DNA of 64,000 nucleotides from a bacterium (GTDB taxonomy: Bacteria; Planctomycetota; Planctomycetia; Pirellulales; Pirellulaceae). Below, piece by piece: positions 55,529-64,000 of the stretch (the first letter of the stretch is position 1; every line of letters starts with the position of its first letter). The notes beneath the pieces were generated by a model, which searched no databases, was not told the origin of the DNA, and saw nothing but the letters and a program-made list of their open reading frames with translations. Position numbers and translations under genes: made by a program. The stretch lies in the NCBI GenBank assembly GCA_030430075.1, contig JAUIGN010000045.1, forward strand, positions 1-64,000, given 5' to 3'.

Positions 55529-55942
55529 ATGAATCGCCCCACGCAAACGCCCGAGTCGACGACCCTGTTTGTCTACGGCACGCTCAAGCGCGGACACTGC
55601 CGGGCCCCCATGTTGACCGGTCAACGGTTCCTGGGCGCAGCTCGCACCATGCCGATCTACCGGCTCGTCAACTGCGGCACCTACCCGGGGCTCATTCGGG
55701 CCACCGCCCCGCATGGCCTCGCCGTCAAAGGAGAGCTCTGGACGGTGGACCCGACATGTCTGGCCCGGCTCGACGAGGAAGAAGGCGTCGACCAGGCGCT
55801 TTACGAGCGTGTTGCGGTCGACATTGCGAGCCAGCCCGCGCTGCACGTCGAAGCATACCTCTACTTGCGCGATACGGCTTCGCTGGCCGATTGCGGTGAC
55901 TGCTGGTCGCTCGATTTCGAGCGTCGCATCCTGGGCGAATGA
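55529..55942 (+). CDS. gamma-glutamylcyclotransferase-like (AIG2/GGCT) protein
   Basis: 137 residues. FVYGTLKRGHCRAPML is the family's YGTLxxG motif. The catalytic Glu candidate lies in ARLDEEEGVDQALYER. AYLYLRDTASLADCGD is typical of the C-terminal strand. The family cyclises gamma-glutamyl amines to 5-oxoproline; small bacterial members have mostly unknown substrates. The start at 55529 gives a standard-length domain. Confidence 0.87.
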   Translation: MNRPTQTPESTTLFVYGTLKRGHCRAPMLTGQRFLGAARTMPIYRLVNCGTYPGLIRATAPHGLAVKGELWTVDPTCLARLDEEEGVDQALYERVAVDIASQPALHVEAYLYLRDTASLADCGDCWSLDFERRILGE

Positions 55943-56076
55943 CAGGCCGTCACCTCATCCCATAGGCCAGGCCGGGCTTGACGCAATGCGGTCTGGCACG
56001 AGGCAGGAACGTGGCCTCAATGACTTTCCGCGCGTCCGGACCGCCGAATTGATGGACGTTGGTCTTGGCTCGTCCC

Positions 56077-56194
56077 CTAGATTGCTTGTATCTGTGTTTT
56101 CTTTAGAAATGAGTCAAGTTTCCAGCGACCAACGGGAGCGGGTGGCCTTCAACCGAGCGATAGCTCGTATTGGTCTGAGGCACTACCTCGCTAG
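56077..56194 (+). repeat. 118-bp CTAG-bounded element, copy C (diverged)
   Basis: CTAGATTGCTTGTATC to GCACTACCTCGCTAG, exactly 118 bp. Both hairpins persist with changed bases (CGAGC-GATA-GCTCG and GAGG-CACTA-CCTC), which suggests the structure itself is maintained. It lies between convergent genes. Confidence 0.8.
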
Positions 56195-56229
56195 ACTCTT
56201 TCTACATCGTCTCGTGCGGCCGACGTGTT

Positions 56230-57138
56230 TCAAAATCCGCTGATCATCTCGCCACCGGCGCGCGTTGCCAGTGCACGCGCCTGATTGGGATCCATCTGAA
56301 ACGAAAGAAAGCGAACCGCCCCATCTGCCATCACGACATTGATCCCGCCGACGTGACCGCTGGCATTCTTGTTGGCGCCGTTCGGCCCAAACAGGCCGAC
56401 AAACGTCTCAATGTCCATGTCGGCCGGCTCCGACCAGCGAATGCCGGTCCCGCGCCGCTCGACCGCCAACACGGTGTTCGACAGGCCGTCGGTCACCTCC
56501 CGAAACCTAGGCTCGACCTCTCCGTCGAAAATCGTCCCCGGGCCGGTCACTAGCAGGTAGTTGGTCTGCGCCGGCATATTGACAACATCGGGATCCGACG
56601 GACAGTGAAACAACGGAATCGACAGGTCGACGGCAAACTGATTCTCCGTTGCGTCCCACGGCACGTTGAAGTCATACCTGTTGTGCACTGCCTGCTGTTC
56701 GACGAAAGGCAAGACCAGGACACGCCAACTGCGAATCGGCGTCCCATCTTCGTCCTTGATCGCCGCCGGCGGCATCGTCTTGTAGGTGTCATGGTAATTG
56801 TGCATCGCCAAAGCGATCTGCTTGAGGTTGTTGCTGCACTGCATTCGTCTGGCCGACTCGCGAGCGGCCTGCACCGCGGGCAACAAGAGGGCAACCATAA
56901 TCCCGCCGCAAACCACGACAACGCCCAGGACGATGGCGATCACGACGCCGATCGTTACCCCTGCCGTTCCGCCCGCCGAGGGCTTTCGCGGCGCCGGCCC
57001 ACCGGCAGTCGGCTTCGCCTCTGCCAGGGGAATCGTAACTTGTGCTCCGCACGACGCGCACGGTCCCGTCTGGCCTGCGTACTGGTCGGCGGCTTCGGTC
57101 GAATGACCACAGTGGGGGCAGGTGAATGAAATCGGCAT
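56230..57138 (-). CDS. DUF1559-type protein with N-terminal zinc ribbon (paralogue 1)
   Basis: 302 residues. Zinc ribbon at residues 1-38 ([26 protein letters not shown]), linker, then a membrane helix leading into the DUF1559 signature [20 protein letters not shown] and the body with [34 protein letters not shown] and the end [16 protein letters not shown]. In most DUF1559 proteins the helix follows a prepilin-type motif; here the zinc ribbon replaces it. It is similar throughout to the next gene. The function of the family is unknown. Confidence 0.9.
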   Translation of the reverse strand: MPISFTCPHCGHSTEAADQYAGQTGPCASCGAQVTIPLAEAKPTAGGPAPRKPSAGGTAGVTIGVVIAIVLGVVVVCGGIMVALLLPAVQAARESARRMQCSNNLKQIALAMHNYHDTYKTMPPAAIKDEDGTPIRSWRVLVLPFVEQQAVHNRYDFNVPWDATENQFAVDLSIPLFHCPSDPDVVNMPAQTNYLLVTGPGTIFDGEVEPRFREVTDGLSNTVLAVERRGTGIRWSEPADMDIETFVGLFGPNGANKNASGHVGGINVVMADGAVRFLSFQMDPNQARALATRAGGEMISGF

Positions 57139-57282
57139 GGGTGGGCGTCTCCCTGGGTCGCCGTTGGTACGGCGAACGCCGCGCCGAAGCACCACATTCG
57201 CCGAGCAACAGGCGACTCGAATTGATCGAGCGGTAGGTGGATACGTACGTGGAGTCTCTGGTGATGCCCCGTGCGAGGTTCG

Positions 57283-58182
57283 TCAATAGGGCGTCTGGAC
57301 GCGTTCCATCCCGGCCCGTGTGGCCAGCGCCCGTGCTTCGTTCTGCGGAATATCGAAGCTCAAGAAGCGGACCGAACCATCCGCGAACAGGGCGTTCACC
57401 CCGCCCGGATGCGGGCTCCGGGTCCGGCCGGCCCCGCTGCCGCCGAACATCGCGACGAATGCTTCAATATCCAGGTCTTCCGGTTTCGGCCAGGCAATTC
57501 CGGAGCTCGCAATTTCAACCGCCATCACGGTGTTGGCAGTACCATCCAGAATGCTCGAGATGCCCGCCGGGTTGCCCGCCTCGAAGATCGTCCCGGTCCC
57601 GGTGATCAAGACGTAGCTCGTGTCAAACGGCGTCTGCCCGGGATCCGACGGACACCGATACGCGGGAATGGAAACGGTTGTCGCGAACTGGTTTTCGGGA
57701 TCGTCCCACCGCTTGTGGAAGTCATACCGATCGTACAACGGAGCCTGCTCGATAAACGGGAGCACCGAGGCCCGCCAGCTGCGCATCGGCTCGCCGTCTT
57801 CGTCAGGGATGTAGGCGGGTGGGAACGTATTGTAAACATCGTGGTAGTTGTGCAATGCCAGGCCGATCTGCTTGAGGTTGTTCTGGCACGATGTCCGTCG
57901 TGCCGCCTCGCGTGCAGCTTGCACGGCGGGTAACAGAAGTGCAGCCAGGATACCGCCGCAAACCACGGTGATCCCCAGAATGGCGACCACCACGATGGCG
58001 ATGACGGCCCCCGTCGAACCGCCCCCGATGTTCTTCTTGGGGGGTGAGACCCCGCTCTGGGGCTTCGCCATCGGAATCGTCACCTGACCGCCACATGACG
58101 CGCAGGGTCCCGTTTGCCCCGCGTATTGGTCCGCCGCCTGGGTCGCGTGTCCGCAATGTGGGCATGTAAAGGAGATTGGCAT
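57283..58182 (-). CDS. DUF1559-type protein with N-terminal zinc ribbon (paralogue 2)
   Basis: 299 residues with the same layout as the gene downstream: zinc ribbon ([15 protein letters not shown]), membrane helix (IAIVVVAILGITVVCGGILA), [39 protein letters not shown] and NALFADGSVRFLSFD. A tandem duplicate 144 bp upstream of paralogue 1. The ATG at 58182 places [10 protein letters not shown] at the start in both copies. Confidence 0.9.
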   Translation of the reverse strand: MPISFTCPHCGHATQAADQYAGQTGPCASCGGQVTIPMAKPQSGVSPPKKNIGGGSTGAVIAIVVVAILGITVVCGGILAALLLPAVQAAREAARRTSCQNNLKQIGLALHNYHDVYNTFPPAYIPDEDGEPMRSWRASVLPFIEQAPLYDRYDFHKRWDDPENQFATTVSIPAYRCPSDPGQTPFDTSYVLITGTGTIFEAGNPAGISSILDGTANTVMAVEIASSGIAWPKPEDLDIEAFVAMFGGSGAGRTRSPHPGGVNALFADGSVRFLSFDIPQNEARALATRAGMERVQTPY

Positions 58183-58369
58183 GTTGGGGCAGCTCCGGTG
58201 CAATGACGACGAGGGTCCTTTGACTCCCTCATCGTACTGCTCAATCACCGAAATTGGAATTGCCCATCGCCACGCGACGACTCACGCACAGCGGCCCCCA
58301 CAACGCCAACGGCCGCCCGCTTGCGGCGACGACACCTGCCCGCAATCAAGGACCGACGCGGTTACGTAC

Positions 58370-59425
58370 CTACGGCGAGTCCTGCAGACTGGCCGCCATG
58401 TCGATCGCCAATAGGAACTTGTCAACCTGCGCGTGCACGTTCTCGGTATGTGTGACAACGACAACATTCAGACTCTCCACGAAGCTGATCGACCCCGGAC
58501 CGCCGACCTGGTCCCAACTGTCCGGTTCGACATGCGTCATGACCAATTCAACCAGCTTCGCTCCATCCGCACCGGCCGGCAGCAGGGAGGCAACCCGGTA
58601 GATCCGCGACCGGAGCCTGCCTTCCGCCGCCTCTGTGGTGGTGATCTCCAGCACGTCGTCGGTAATGACATAGGTCAAATCCACCTCGCGCAACATCAAT
58701 CTCAAAGCGGAACGCAAGCTGACTCCGCGGAGCATGATCGTTACCGGCAAGTCGGTTCCGATGCCAAAGTCGTCCAGCGCTCGAGTATTGATAATCATGG
58801 GAATGTTATGCCTGGCGGCAATCGTTTCGACGACATCGCGCAACGGCGTATCCAGGTATTCAAAGGCCGTTTCTCGGCCGAGCTCCTGTTCGATCCGGCG
58901 AACCGTTTCACAGGGTGACTCCAGGGCCAGCGTACGACGCTCGACTGCTTTGACTGGGGCCGCCGATTCTCGCGCCGGGGGGGCAGCCGCAGGAGCAACT
59001 GAGGCAGCACGCTTCTTCTTTGCAGCCGGCCGGCCGCTGCCGAACGGATCGCCGCCGAACGGATCGTCACCAGCGCCTCGCCGACCCGGGGCCTCGTCAA
59101 ACGGATTGCCTGGGCCCCCAAACGGATCGGCCGGCGCCGTTGCGGGACTGGGATCAAACGGGCTCGCGTCCGCCGCGGTTTTACGCTTCACCTGTTTGCC
59201 GCTCGATTTCCCTGAAGCTCGCACTGTTGGAGGCCGCTTGCCTCCGAACGGATCGGCGGCAGCGGCGCCGTTGGTGGACGAAGCGGCCGGACCGGCAGGC
59301 GGCACTTGACGCGTCTCTTGCGACGGCTTCGATTGTGCAGGCTTCTCGGTGCCCGCGAGGGGCCCGGCGACCAACCCGACCGCGACGACCAGCATGCTCA
59401 CCAGCAGGGGGACTAGGCGTTTCAT
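58370..59425 (-). CDS. exported protein with DPFGG repeats and STN/secretin-like C-terminus
   Basis: 351 residues. Signal peptide MKRLVPLLVSMLVVAVGLVA. A disordered region (about 40-165) contains repeated DPFGG motifs. The C-terminal module (TPLRDVVETIAARHNIPMII, VTIMLRGVSLRSALRLMLRE, YVITDDVLEITT) is the short N-terminal domain pattern of secretins and TonB receptors, again without a pore. GAGGAA precedes the ATG at 59425. It recalls the C-termini of the proteins at 1907 and 5051. Confidence 0.8.
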   Translation of the reverse strand: MKRLVPLLVSMLVVAVGLVAGPLAGTEKPAQSKPSQETRQVPPAGPAASSTNGAAAADPFGGKRPPTVRASGKSSGKQVKRKTAADASPFDPSPATAPADPFGGPGNPFDEAPGRRGAGDDPFGGDPFGSGRPAAKKKRAASVAPAAAPPARESAAPVKAVERRTLALESPCETVRRIEQELGRETAFEYLDTPLRDVVETIAARHNIPMIINTRALDDFGIGTDLPVTIMLRGVSLRSALRLMLREVDLTYVITDDVLEITTTEAAEGRLRSRIYRVASLLPAGADGAKLVELVMTHVEPDSWDQVGGPGSISFVESLNVVVVTHTENVHAQVDKFLLAIDMAASLQDSP

Positions 59426-59854
59426 GGATGATTCCTCAAAGATGGAGGGGAGGGGACCCGTGGCCCAATCATGGGCCATGCGCCGCTGACATTCAAGCTT
59501 CGCCGTTGGTCGGGCGCCACTTTCGCCGGGTAAGACTCTGGAAAATGAGACCTTTTTGTCCGGCCTGGCGACGCCACCTGCCGGCGCGCCGCGATCGGCC
59601 CTTTGGCAAACGCCATGATGCGGGAAAGGCTCCGATGCTCCGCGGGCAAACAAGTACTGCTGGCAATCCGGTCCACGCCTGGAGTACGATAACGGTCCTC
59701 ACGTCGTTCCCACAACGTGGCAGGGCCGCAGCCCCGAAAAGGTCGCACTAAGATCTGGTTTGCTTTCGCGGGTCGCGTCTGAATCACGCCCACGCCGTGC
59801 GTGCGTGTCACGGCGTCGAATTCTCATTGAGACTTCACCCCACAGAGGATGGTC
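59426..59854. other. 429-bp divergent intergenic region
   Basis: It lies between divergent exported-protein genes and should contain both promoters; none is clear enough to call. No repeat is recognised. Confidence 0.35.
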
Positions 59855-61210
59855 ATGGCCGGTTTACGAATTCGCCGACGTCAGTTCCTGAGCGCCGGTT
59901 CCGCAGCAGCCGCTGCGACGTGGCTCGGTGCGCCCCGTCACGCCCGCTCGGCCGACGCCGACGGACGCCCCCGCGCTGTCGCTCCCCGCGCGACCGACGG
60001 CGATGATCGGTACGAACCGGATTGGGACGAGCGGCTGACGATCACGGTCGGTCACCAGGATGCCGACCTGGTCGGCCGCGACGACAAAGTGTTGCAGGCG
60101 GCGGTCGACTACGTGGCCCGTTTGGGAGGCGGAACCGTCAAGGTCTTGCCGGGCACCTACACGTTGCGAAACGCCGTCCACTTGCCGTCAAACCTCCGCC
60201 TGGTTGGGAGCGGCCCCGAGTCGGTGATCACGAAGATCGCTTCGCAGTCCGTCGCGCTGGCCGCCGACTCTGACTGGTACGACCAAGAGATTACGCTGGC
60301 CAAGGCGCGAGGGTTTCGCGTCGGCGACGGTGTGGTCCTCCGGGCCAAGAACCCAAGCCATGGTGGCCAGGAAGTGATCAAGCGGACGCTCGTGGCGCGG
60401 GCCGGCAACCGCTTCAAATTGAACGACGGGCTGCGGAGCAACCTCTGGCTGAGCGGTGCACCCACCTGCGATTCGCTGTTCCCTTTGCTGACCAGCGAAC
60501 GCACCGCCAACGTCTGGATCGAGGATCTCGCACTGGACGGCAACAAGGAGAACAACACCAACTTCAATGGCAACTACGGCGGCTGCATCTTCCTCCAGGA
60601 TTGTAACCGCTACACGATCCGCAACGTCGAGGCCCGCAACTATAACGGCGACGGCATCAGCTTTCAGATTTGCCACGACGTCAGGGTGGAGAACTGCCAC
60701 AGTCATGACAACGCCGACCTGGGCGTTCATCCTGGCTCCGGCTCGCAGCGCCCATTGATCCGGAACAACCGCCTCGAACGCAACAACCTCGGCCTCTTCT
60801 GGTGCTGGGGCGTCAAGTACGGACTGGCCGTCGGCAACAAGATCGATGCCAACCGCAGCTACGGCATCTCGATCGGCCATAACGACACGGACAACGTGAT
60901 GCGCGAGAATGAGATCACCAATAGCGGCAAAGTCGGAATCCTATTTCGCGACGATCCGCGCGGGCAGGACTTCTGGGCGAATCGCAATACAATCGAAGAG
61001 AACTCGATCGTCGATAGCGGCGCCGCCGACGGAGTGGCGATCGATATCCGTGGCAAGACCCGGGACTTGACGATTCGCAACAACAGGATCCGGGAAACGC
61101 GCGCGCCGATGCAGCGCGTCGGAATCCGAATCGGCGAACAGGTTGGCCGCGTGGCGCTGGCGGAAAACACGCTGCGCGGTTTCGCTCGCGACATCGTCGA
61201 CCAGAGATAA
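59855..61210 (+). CDS. Tat-exported right-handed beta-helix protein
   Basis: 451 residues. Twin-arginine signal [19 protein letters not shown] with an AxA-type end (HARSA). The body is a parallel beta-helix of the pectate-lyase-like class: [20 protein letters not shown], then many coil repeats with [46 protein letters not shown]. The ATG at 59855 has AGAGG at a 6-nt spacing; an ATG at 59849 is too close to it. It probably acts on, or binds, polysaccharide outside the cytoplasm; catalytic residues cannot be pinned from sequence alone. Confidence 0.85.
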   Translation: MAGLRIRRRQFLSAGSAAAAATWLGAPRHARSADADGRPRAVAPRATDGDDRYEPDWDERLTITVGHQDADLVGRDDKVLQAAVDYVARLGGGTVKVLPGTYTLRNAVHLPSNLRLVGSGPESVITKIASQSVALAADSDWYDQEITLAKARGFRVGDGVVLRAKNPSHGGQEVIKRTLVARAGNRFKLNDGLRSNLWLSGAPTCDSLFPLLTSERTANVWIEDLALDGNKENNTNFNGNYGGCIFLQDCNRYTIRNVEARNYNGDGISFQICHDVRVENCHSHDNADLGVHPGSGSQRPLIRNNRLERNNLGLFWCWGVKYGLAVGNKIDANRSYGISIGHNDTDNVMRENEITNSGKVGILFRDDPRGQDFWANRNTIEENSIVDSGAADGVAIDIRGKTRDLTIRNNRIRETRAPMQRVGIRIGEQVGRVALAENTLRGFARDIVDQR

Positions 61211-61465
61211 CCTGGCGACGGTCGCGTCGGTATGCAGCGTAACGTACGCGGCAGAATAGTCGGGATCCGGATTCACGGCGTCCGAGCCATCCAACTGGCG
61301 GAACGTTGGAAAGCGGATGTCTCGAGTCGTCAGACGAGTAATCGTGGTCGGCACAGGGCGACTCCTTACCGAATCAAGTGGGCGAATGGCAATCCGGGCT
61401 CCACAACAAGGCCCGGGAGAGCGACCCATCCTACGTTGGCAGGCGGGTGGGCCGCGACGCGTCGA

Positions 61466-64000
61466 TCACGGCTGCCACCGCTTCAACCGCTCGACCGATG
61501 CCGAGATCTTCGCCCGATTTTTCTCGAAGTAACCAAAGAAGGCCAGGATACAAACACCCAAGCCAATCCCGAAGGCCCACCACGGCCAGACGTGGTCGAT
61601 CGAGCGGGCCGCGTGCCAGACCATGCTGATCATCGCCAACACCATGAACGTCACGCCCAAGAACAGGAACGCACGGACCTTCATCACGATGCCCAACATG
61701 GCGCCAGCCAGTGACAGGCCCAGTAAGACCATCGGGGGCCACAACGCTTCTCCAATCCCTCGCAGAAAAATTTCGCCCACCGAACTCAGGTAGATCACTG
61801 TTGTGCTTGCGTACCGCAACCCGGTCAACGTGCCGGGCGGGATCCGCCGGCGATTGCATTCTGACGCCAGCAAGACCGAGAACGCCGGTGGAATCAACCA
61901 CAGTTGGGGCTGGCCCAGCAAGTCGAATCCACGATCGTACCAAAGTGACCAGAGAGCCCCGTTGGCGGCCACGCCCGCAGCGAATCCGGCCGCCATCGAT
62001 CGGCGACCGATGGCCAACCCGCCGTACAGCAGCCCCGCGCCGAAGAGCAAGAGCGAGTAGTCGCTGCGGGACCCGACGAACCACATCCCCAGTGCCGGCA
62101 AGAGGGGAAGGAACGTACCCGTTCGCTGCAACGGCTCGGCCAACACAACATGGCCCGTCCGCTGGAAGACCTCGCCCACGCCCGCCCCGGCGAAAGCAAT
62201 CGCAAGAACAATGTACGGCCAGAACTCGCCCCAGCGCCCGAACCACTCGGGACGCGTCAAGGCAATGTGTGCGAACAGCAGGACACCGCCAAGCTGCGCC
62301 GCATAGACGTAGGCTCGCCGCCCCGCTTCCGACAACCCCAACGGGTCCCTGCCCGGCAGGACCGCCATGCCGATCAACGCCGCCACCAGCCCCACCATGA
62401 CCACGGACACCGCCGCCAGTTGCGTGTCGCTGATCGGGGCACCTCGTGCCGGGTTCTCGAAGTACAGCAAGGCCTCGATGCTCAAAACGCCAGCCAGAAC
62501 GGCCAACGCACCGAGGCCGGCGCCGAGCCCGACGCGCTTCAGCGCCATCTGCCAGTCCGGCGGCAGATCGCGGCGGCGAGCGACGATGCCGGTGTACACC
62601 GCAGACACCAGGCAGCAGACCATCAGTAGACGGATCACGCGGCTCAACCATCCCAGCCCGCCCCAACCCGGCTGGATGTCCGCCCAACTGAGAAACGTGC
62701 AACTCACCCCCACCATCGTCAGCGCGAGGCATTGGAACGTCGCCTTTCGAGCGGACTGGGCCAGGCACCCCATGCCGATCGCCAGTAGAGCCGGCACGGC
62801 TGCCGCCAGGACGCGCGGCGGCCGCTCGGGGTGGGCAAGCACCAGCGCCAGCCCGAGGAAGAGGGCCCAACCGCCAACCAGCAGATTCAGCGCGGGCAAC
62901 CAACCGGCCGTGTGCCGCAACTTTGCGACCGGATCAGGAATGCCTATGTGCCGAGCCAACACGGCAAGGTTGGCGCCGCGACGCCACATCAGACCAGTCA
63001 CGCAGACATGCGCCGCCAACGAAATTGCCACCGCGACGACGACGCGATCGGGGCGAAGCTGACAGACATCAATGATCAGCAACTGCGCGGCAATACTCCA
63101 CACGTAGATCCCCAATAGCGACGAACGGGCGCGCCGATCCCACAAGAACCCGCAGAACACCAGCCCCACCGCGGCCGCCGCGGCCCAGCCCCACCAGGAA
63201 CTGGGGTCCATGGCCGCAAGACCGCCAAAGGCAGGTTGCAAGGTGCCGATCGCCATCGGCGGGACCGTCGTAGCCAGCAGACCGGTCAGGGCCGCCGCGG
63301 CAAAACAGCGGTGCGGGGGAAGCACGGATATCGGCACAAACAGCGGCCCGTGCCGGAGCACCACCGCAAACTCGACCGCCAACCAGAATCCGGCAACCAG
63401 TCCCAACGCCAGCACCCACCACTGCGCGAGCTTGAGAACTTCTGCAGCGGTGGTGAAGGGAACCGTGCCAAACCAGATATAGGTGACCGCCGCGCCCAAG
63501 AGCACCATCGATGCATAGGCCAACGACGGGCGGCGCAAACGCGCGGCAGCCGCTCCGGCGGCAACAGCCACCAGCGCTGTCGTACCGCAAGCCCACCACG
63601 GCCCTCCGGGGTCGCGCAGCGAAGCTCCGGCCGCCAGCAGCGAGACGACGGCTCCGACGACGCATGACCAGCGCTCGAGAATCCCGGTTTGGGTGGCCTG
63701 CGAGCCGGTTGGCGCGAGCGGAAGCCGCGACCAGGCACCGCTCGGCCGCCACCATAACTCGCTGACCGCGGCAGCGACCACAACCGACCATCCGGTTAAC
63801 AGGACATGGAATGCGACCCAGTCGGTTGGTGCGTTTTCGACCGTGGCAACCGCCGCCATGAAGGCGGTTAGGCAGACGCCCGCTCCCGCCACAACATGAG
63901 AGACCGACGGTCCCAATCTTCCTCGACCCAACCCAACCGTGCCCGCGACCACCAAGGAGAGCGCAACGAAACTGCTCCAGTGCCCAAACCTCTGCACCAC
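61466..64000 (-). CDS. very large polytopic membrane protein (5' partial)
   Basis: At least 844 residues, open to the right edge, so the true start lies outside. About 20 or more hydrophobic segments spread evenly (VALSLVVAGTVGLGRGRLG, AAAAVGLVFCGFLWDRRARS, GAGLGALAVLAGVLSIEALL, AMLGIVMKVRAFLFLGVTFM). Loops are short and basic, and no enzymatic domain is evident. The C-terminus ends FEKNRAKISASVERLKRWQP. No family recognised beyond a general integral membrane protein; the high Trp and Gly content is notable. Confidence 0.8.
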   Translation of the reverse strand: MVQRFGHWSSFVALSLVVAGTVGLGRGRLGPSVSHVVAGAGVCLTAFMAAVATVENAPTDWVAFHVLLTGWSVVVAAAVSELWWRPSGAWSRLPLAPTGSQATQTGILERWSCVVGAVVSLLAAGASLRDPGGPWWACGTTALVAVAAGAAAARLRRPSLAYASMVLLGAAVTYIWFGTVPFTTAAEVLKLAQWWVLALGLVAGFWLAVEFAVVLRHGPLFVPISVLPPHRCFAAAALTGLLATTVPPMAIGTLQPAFGGLAAMDPSSWWGWAAAAAVGLVFCGFLWDRRARSSLLGIYVWSIAAQLLIIDVCQLRPDRVVVAVAISLAAHVCVTGLMWRRGANLAVLARHIGIPDPVAKLRHTAGWLPALNLLVGGWALFLGLALVLAHPERPPRVLAAAVPALLAIGMGCLAQSARKATFQCLALTMVGVSCTFLSWADIQPGWGGLGWLSRVIRLLMVCCLVSAVYTGIVARRRDLPPDWQMALKRVGLGAGLGALAVLAGVLSIEALLYFENPARGAPISDTQLAAVSVVMVGLVAALIGMAVLPGRDPLGLSEAGRRAYVYAAQLGGVLLFAHIALTRPEWFGRWGEFWPYIVLAIAFAGAGVGEVFQRTGHVVLAEPLQRTGTFLPLLPALGMWFVGSRSDYSLLLFGAGLLYGGLAIGRRSMAAGFAAGVAANGALWSLWYDRGFDLLGQPQLWLIPPAFSVLLASECNRRRIPPGTLTGLRYASTTVIYLSSVGEIFLRGIGEALWPPMVLLGLSLAGAMLGIVMKVRAFLFLGVTFMVLAMISMVWHAARSIDHVWPWWAFGIGLGVCILAFFGYFEKNRAKISASVERLKRWQP

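Noticed and set aside
61431-62903. 490-codon open frame antisense-frame to the large membrane protein gene
   Set aside because: It overlaps the membrane protein on the same strand in another frame, and its composition is that of a GC-rich shadow; the other frame has a clean membrane-protein pattern.

Overview
The window looks like a chromosomal segment of a planctomycete, probably Pirellulales-like. It is GC-rich and dense in lineage-typical families: two DUF1559-type proteins, several proteins with an N-terminal zinc ribbon followed by a membrane helix, Ser/Thr kinases with long low-complexity linkers, an FHA/sigma-54 activator, and a secreted protein of the DUF6666 type. No rRNA, CRISPR array, transposase or integrase was seen. 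The taxonomic call is inference from gene content.

Layout. 1-9.8 kb: the end of an unknown gene, a zinc-ribbon membrane protein, a pseudokinase and a second zinc-ribbon protein (the last two end in STN/secretin-like modules), and a convergent FHA-GAF-sigma-54 activator. 10.8-13.5 kb: RidA, DAHP synthase and a small cupin. DAHP synthase is preceded by an unannotated 24-codon leader peptide packed with Tyr, Phe and Trp codons, alternative hairpins, an intrinsic terminator and a promoter, which together form a textbook attenuator. 14.5-19.3 kb: a LarE-type PP-loop enzyme, a Ser/Thr kinase, tRNA-Glu(CTC) with a terminator, a cupin whose start looks frameshifted, and an ICMT-like methyltransferase. 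19.4-26.3 kb: a subtilase with a divergently encoded I9-like small protein, an exported barrel-like protein, a membrane protein and a secreted TIM-barrel protein.

26.4-46.3 kb is a biosynthetic gene cluster. It encodes a phenylalanine-type ammonia-lyase, an acyl ligase fused to a carrier protein, a type I PKS (KS-AT-DH-KR-ACP followed by a catalytically dead KS-AT), an RND pump with its adaptor, and two divergently transcribed flavin-dependent halogenases. The parts suggest a cinnamoyl-primed, reduced and dehydrated (polyene), probably halogenated product that is exported by RND efflux. The enzymology is inferred from motifs; the product is not known.

46.8-55.9 kb: a small membrane protein, a symporter fused to a solute-binding domain, and a signalling cassette (REC plus a GHKL-like domain, REC-STAS, and a PAS-rich hybrid histidine kinase), then a gamma-glutamylcyclotransferase-like protein. 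56.2-64 kb: tandem DUF1559-type paralogues, an STN-like exported protein, a Tat-exported beta-helix protein, and a very large membrane protein that runs off the right edge.

Three dispersed intergenic repeat families run through the window: a REP-like element that often sits directly after stop codons; a 118-bp CTAG-bounded element in three copies, two of them inverted around a response-regulator gene; and a GC-rich repeat with attached minisatellites that can be read as spurious peptides.
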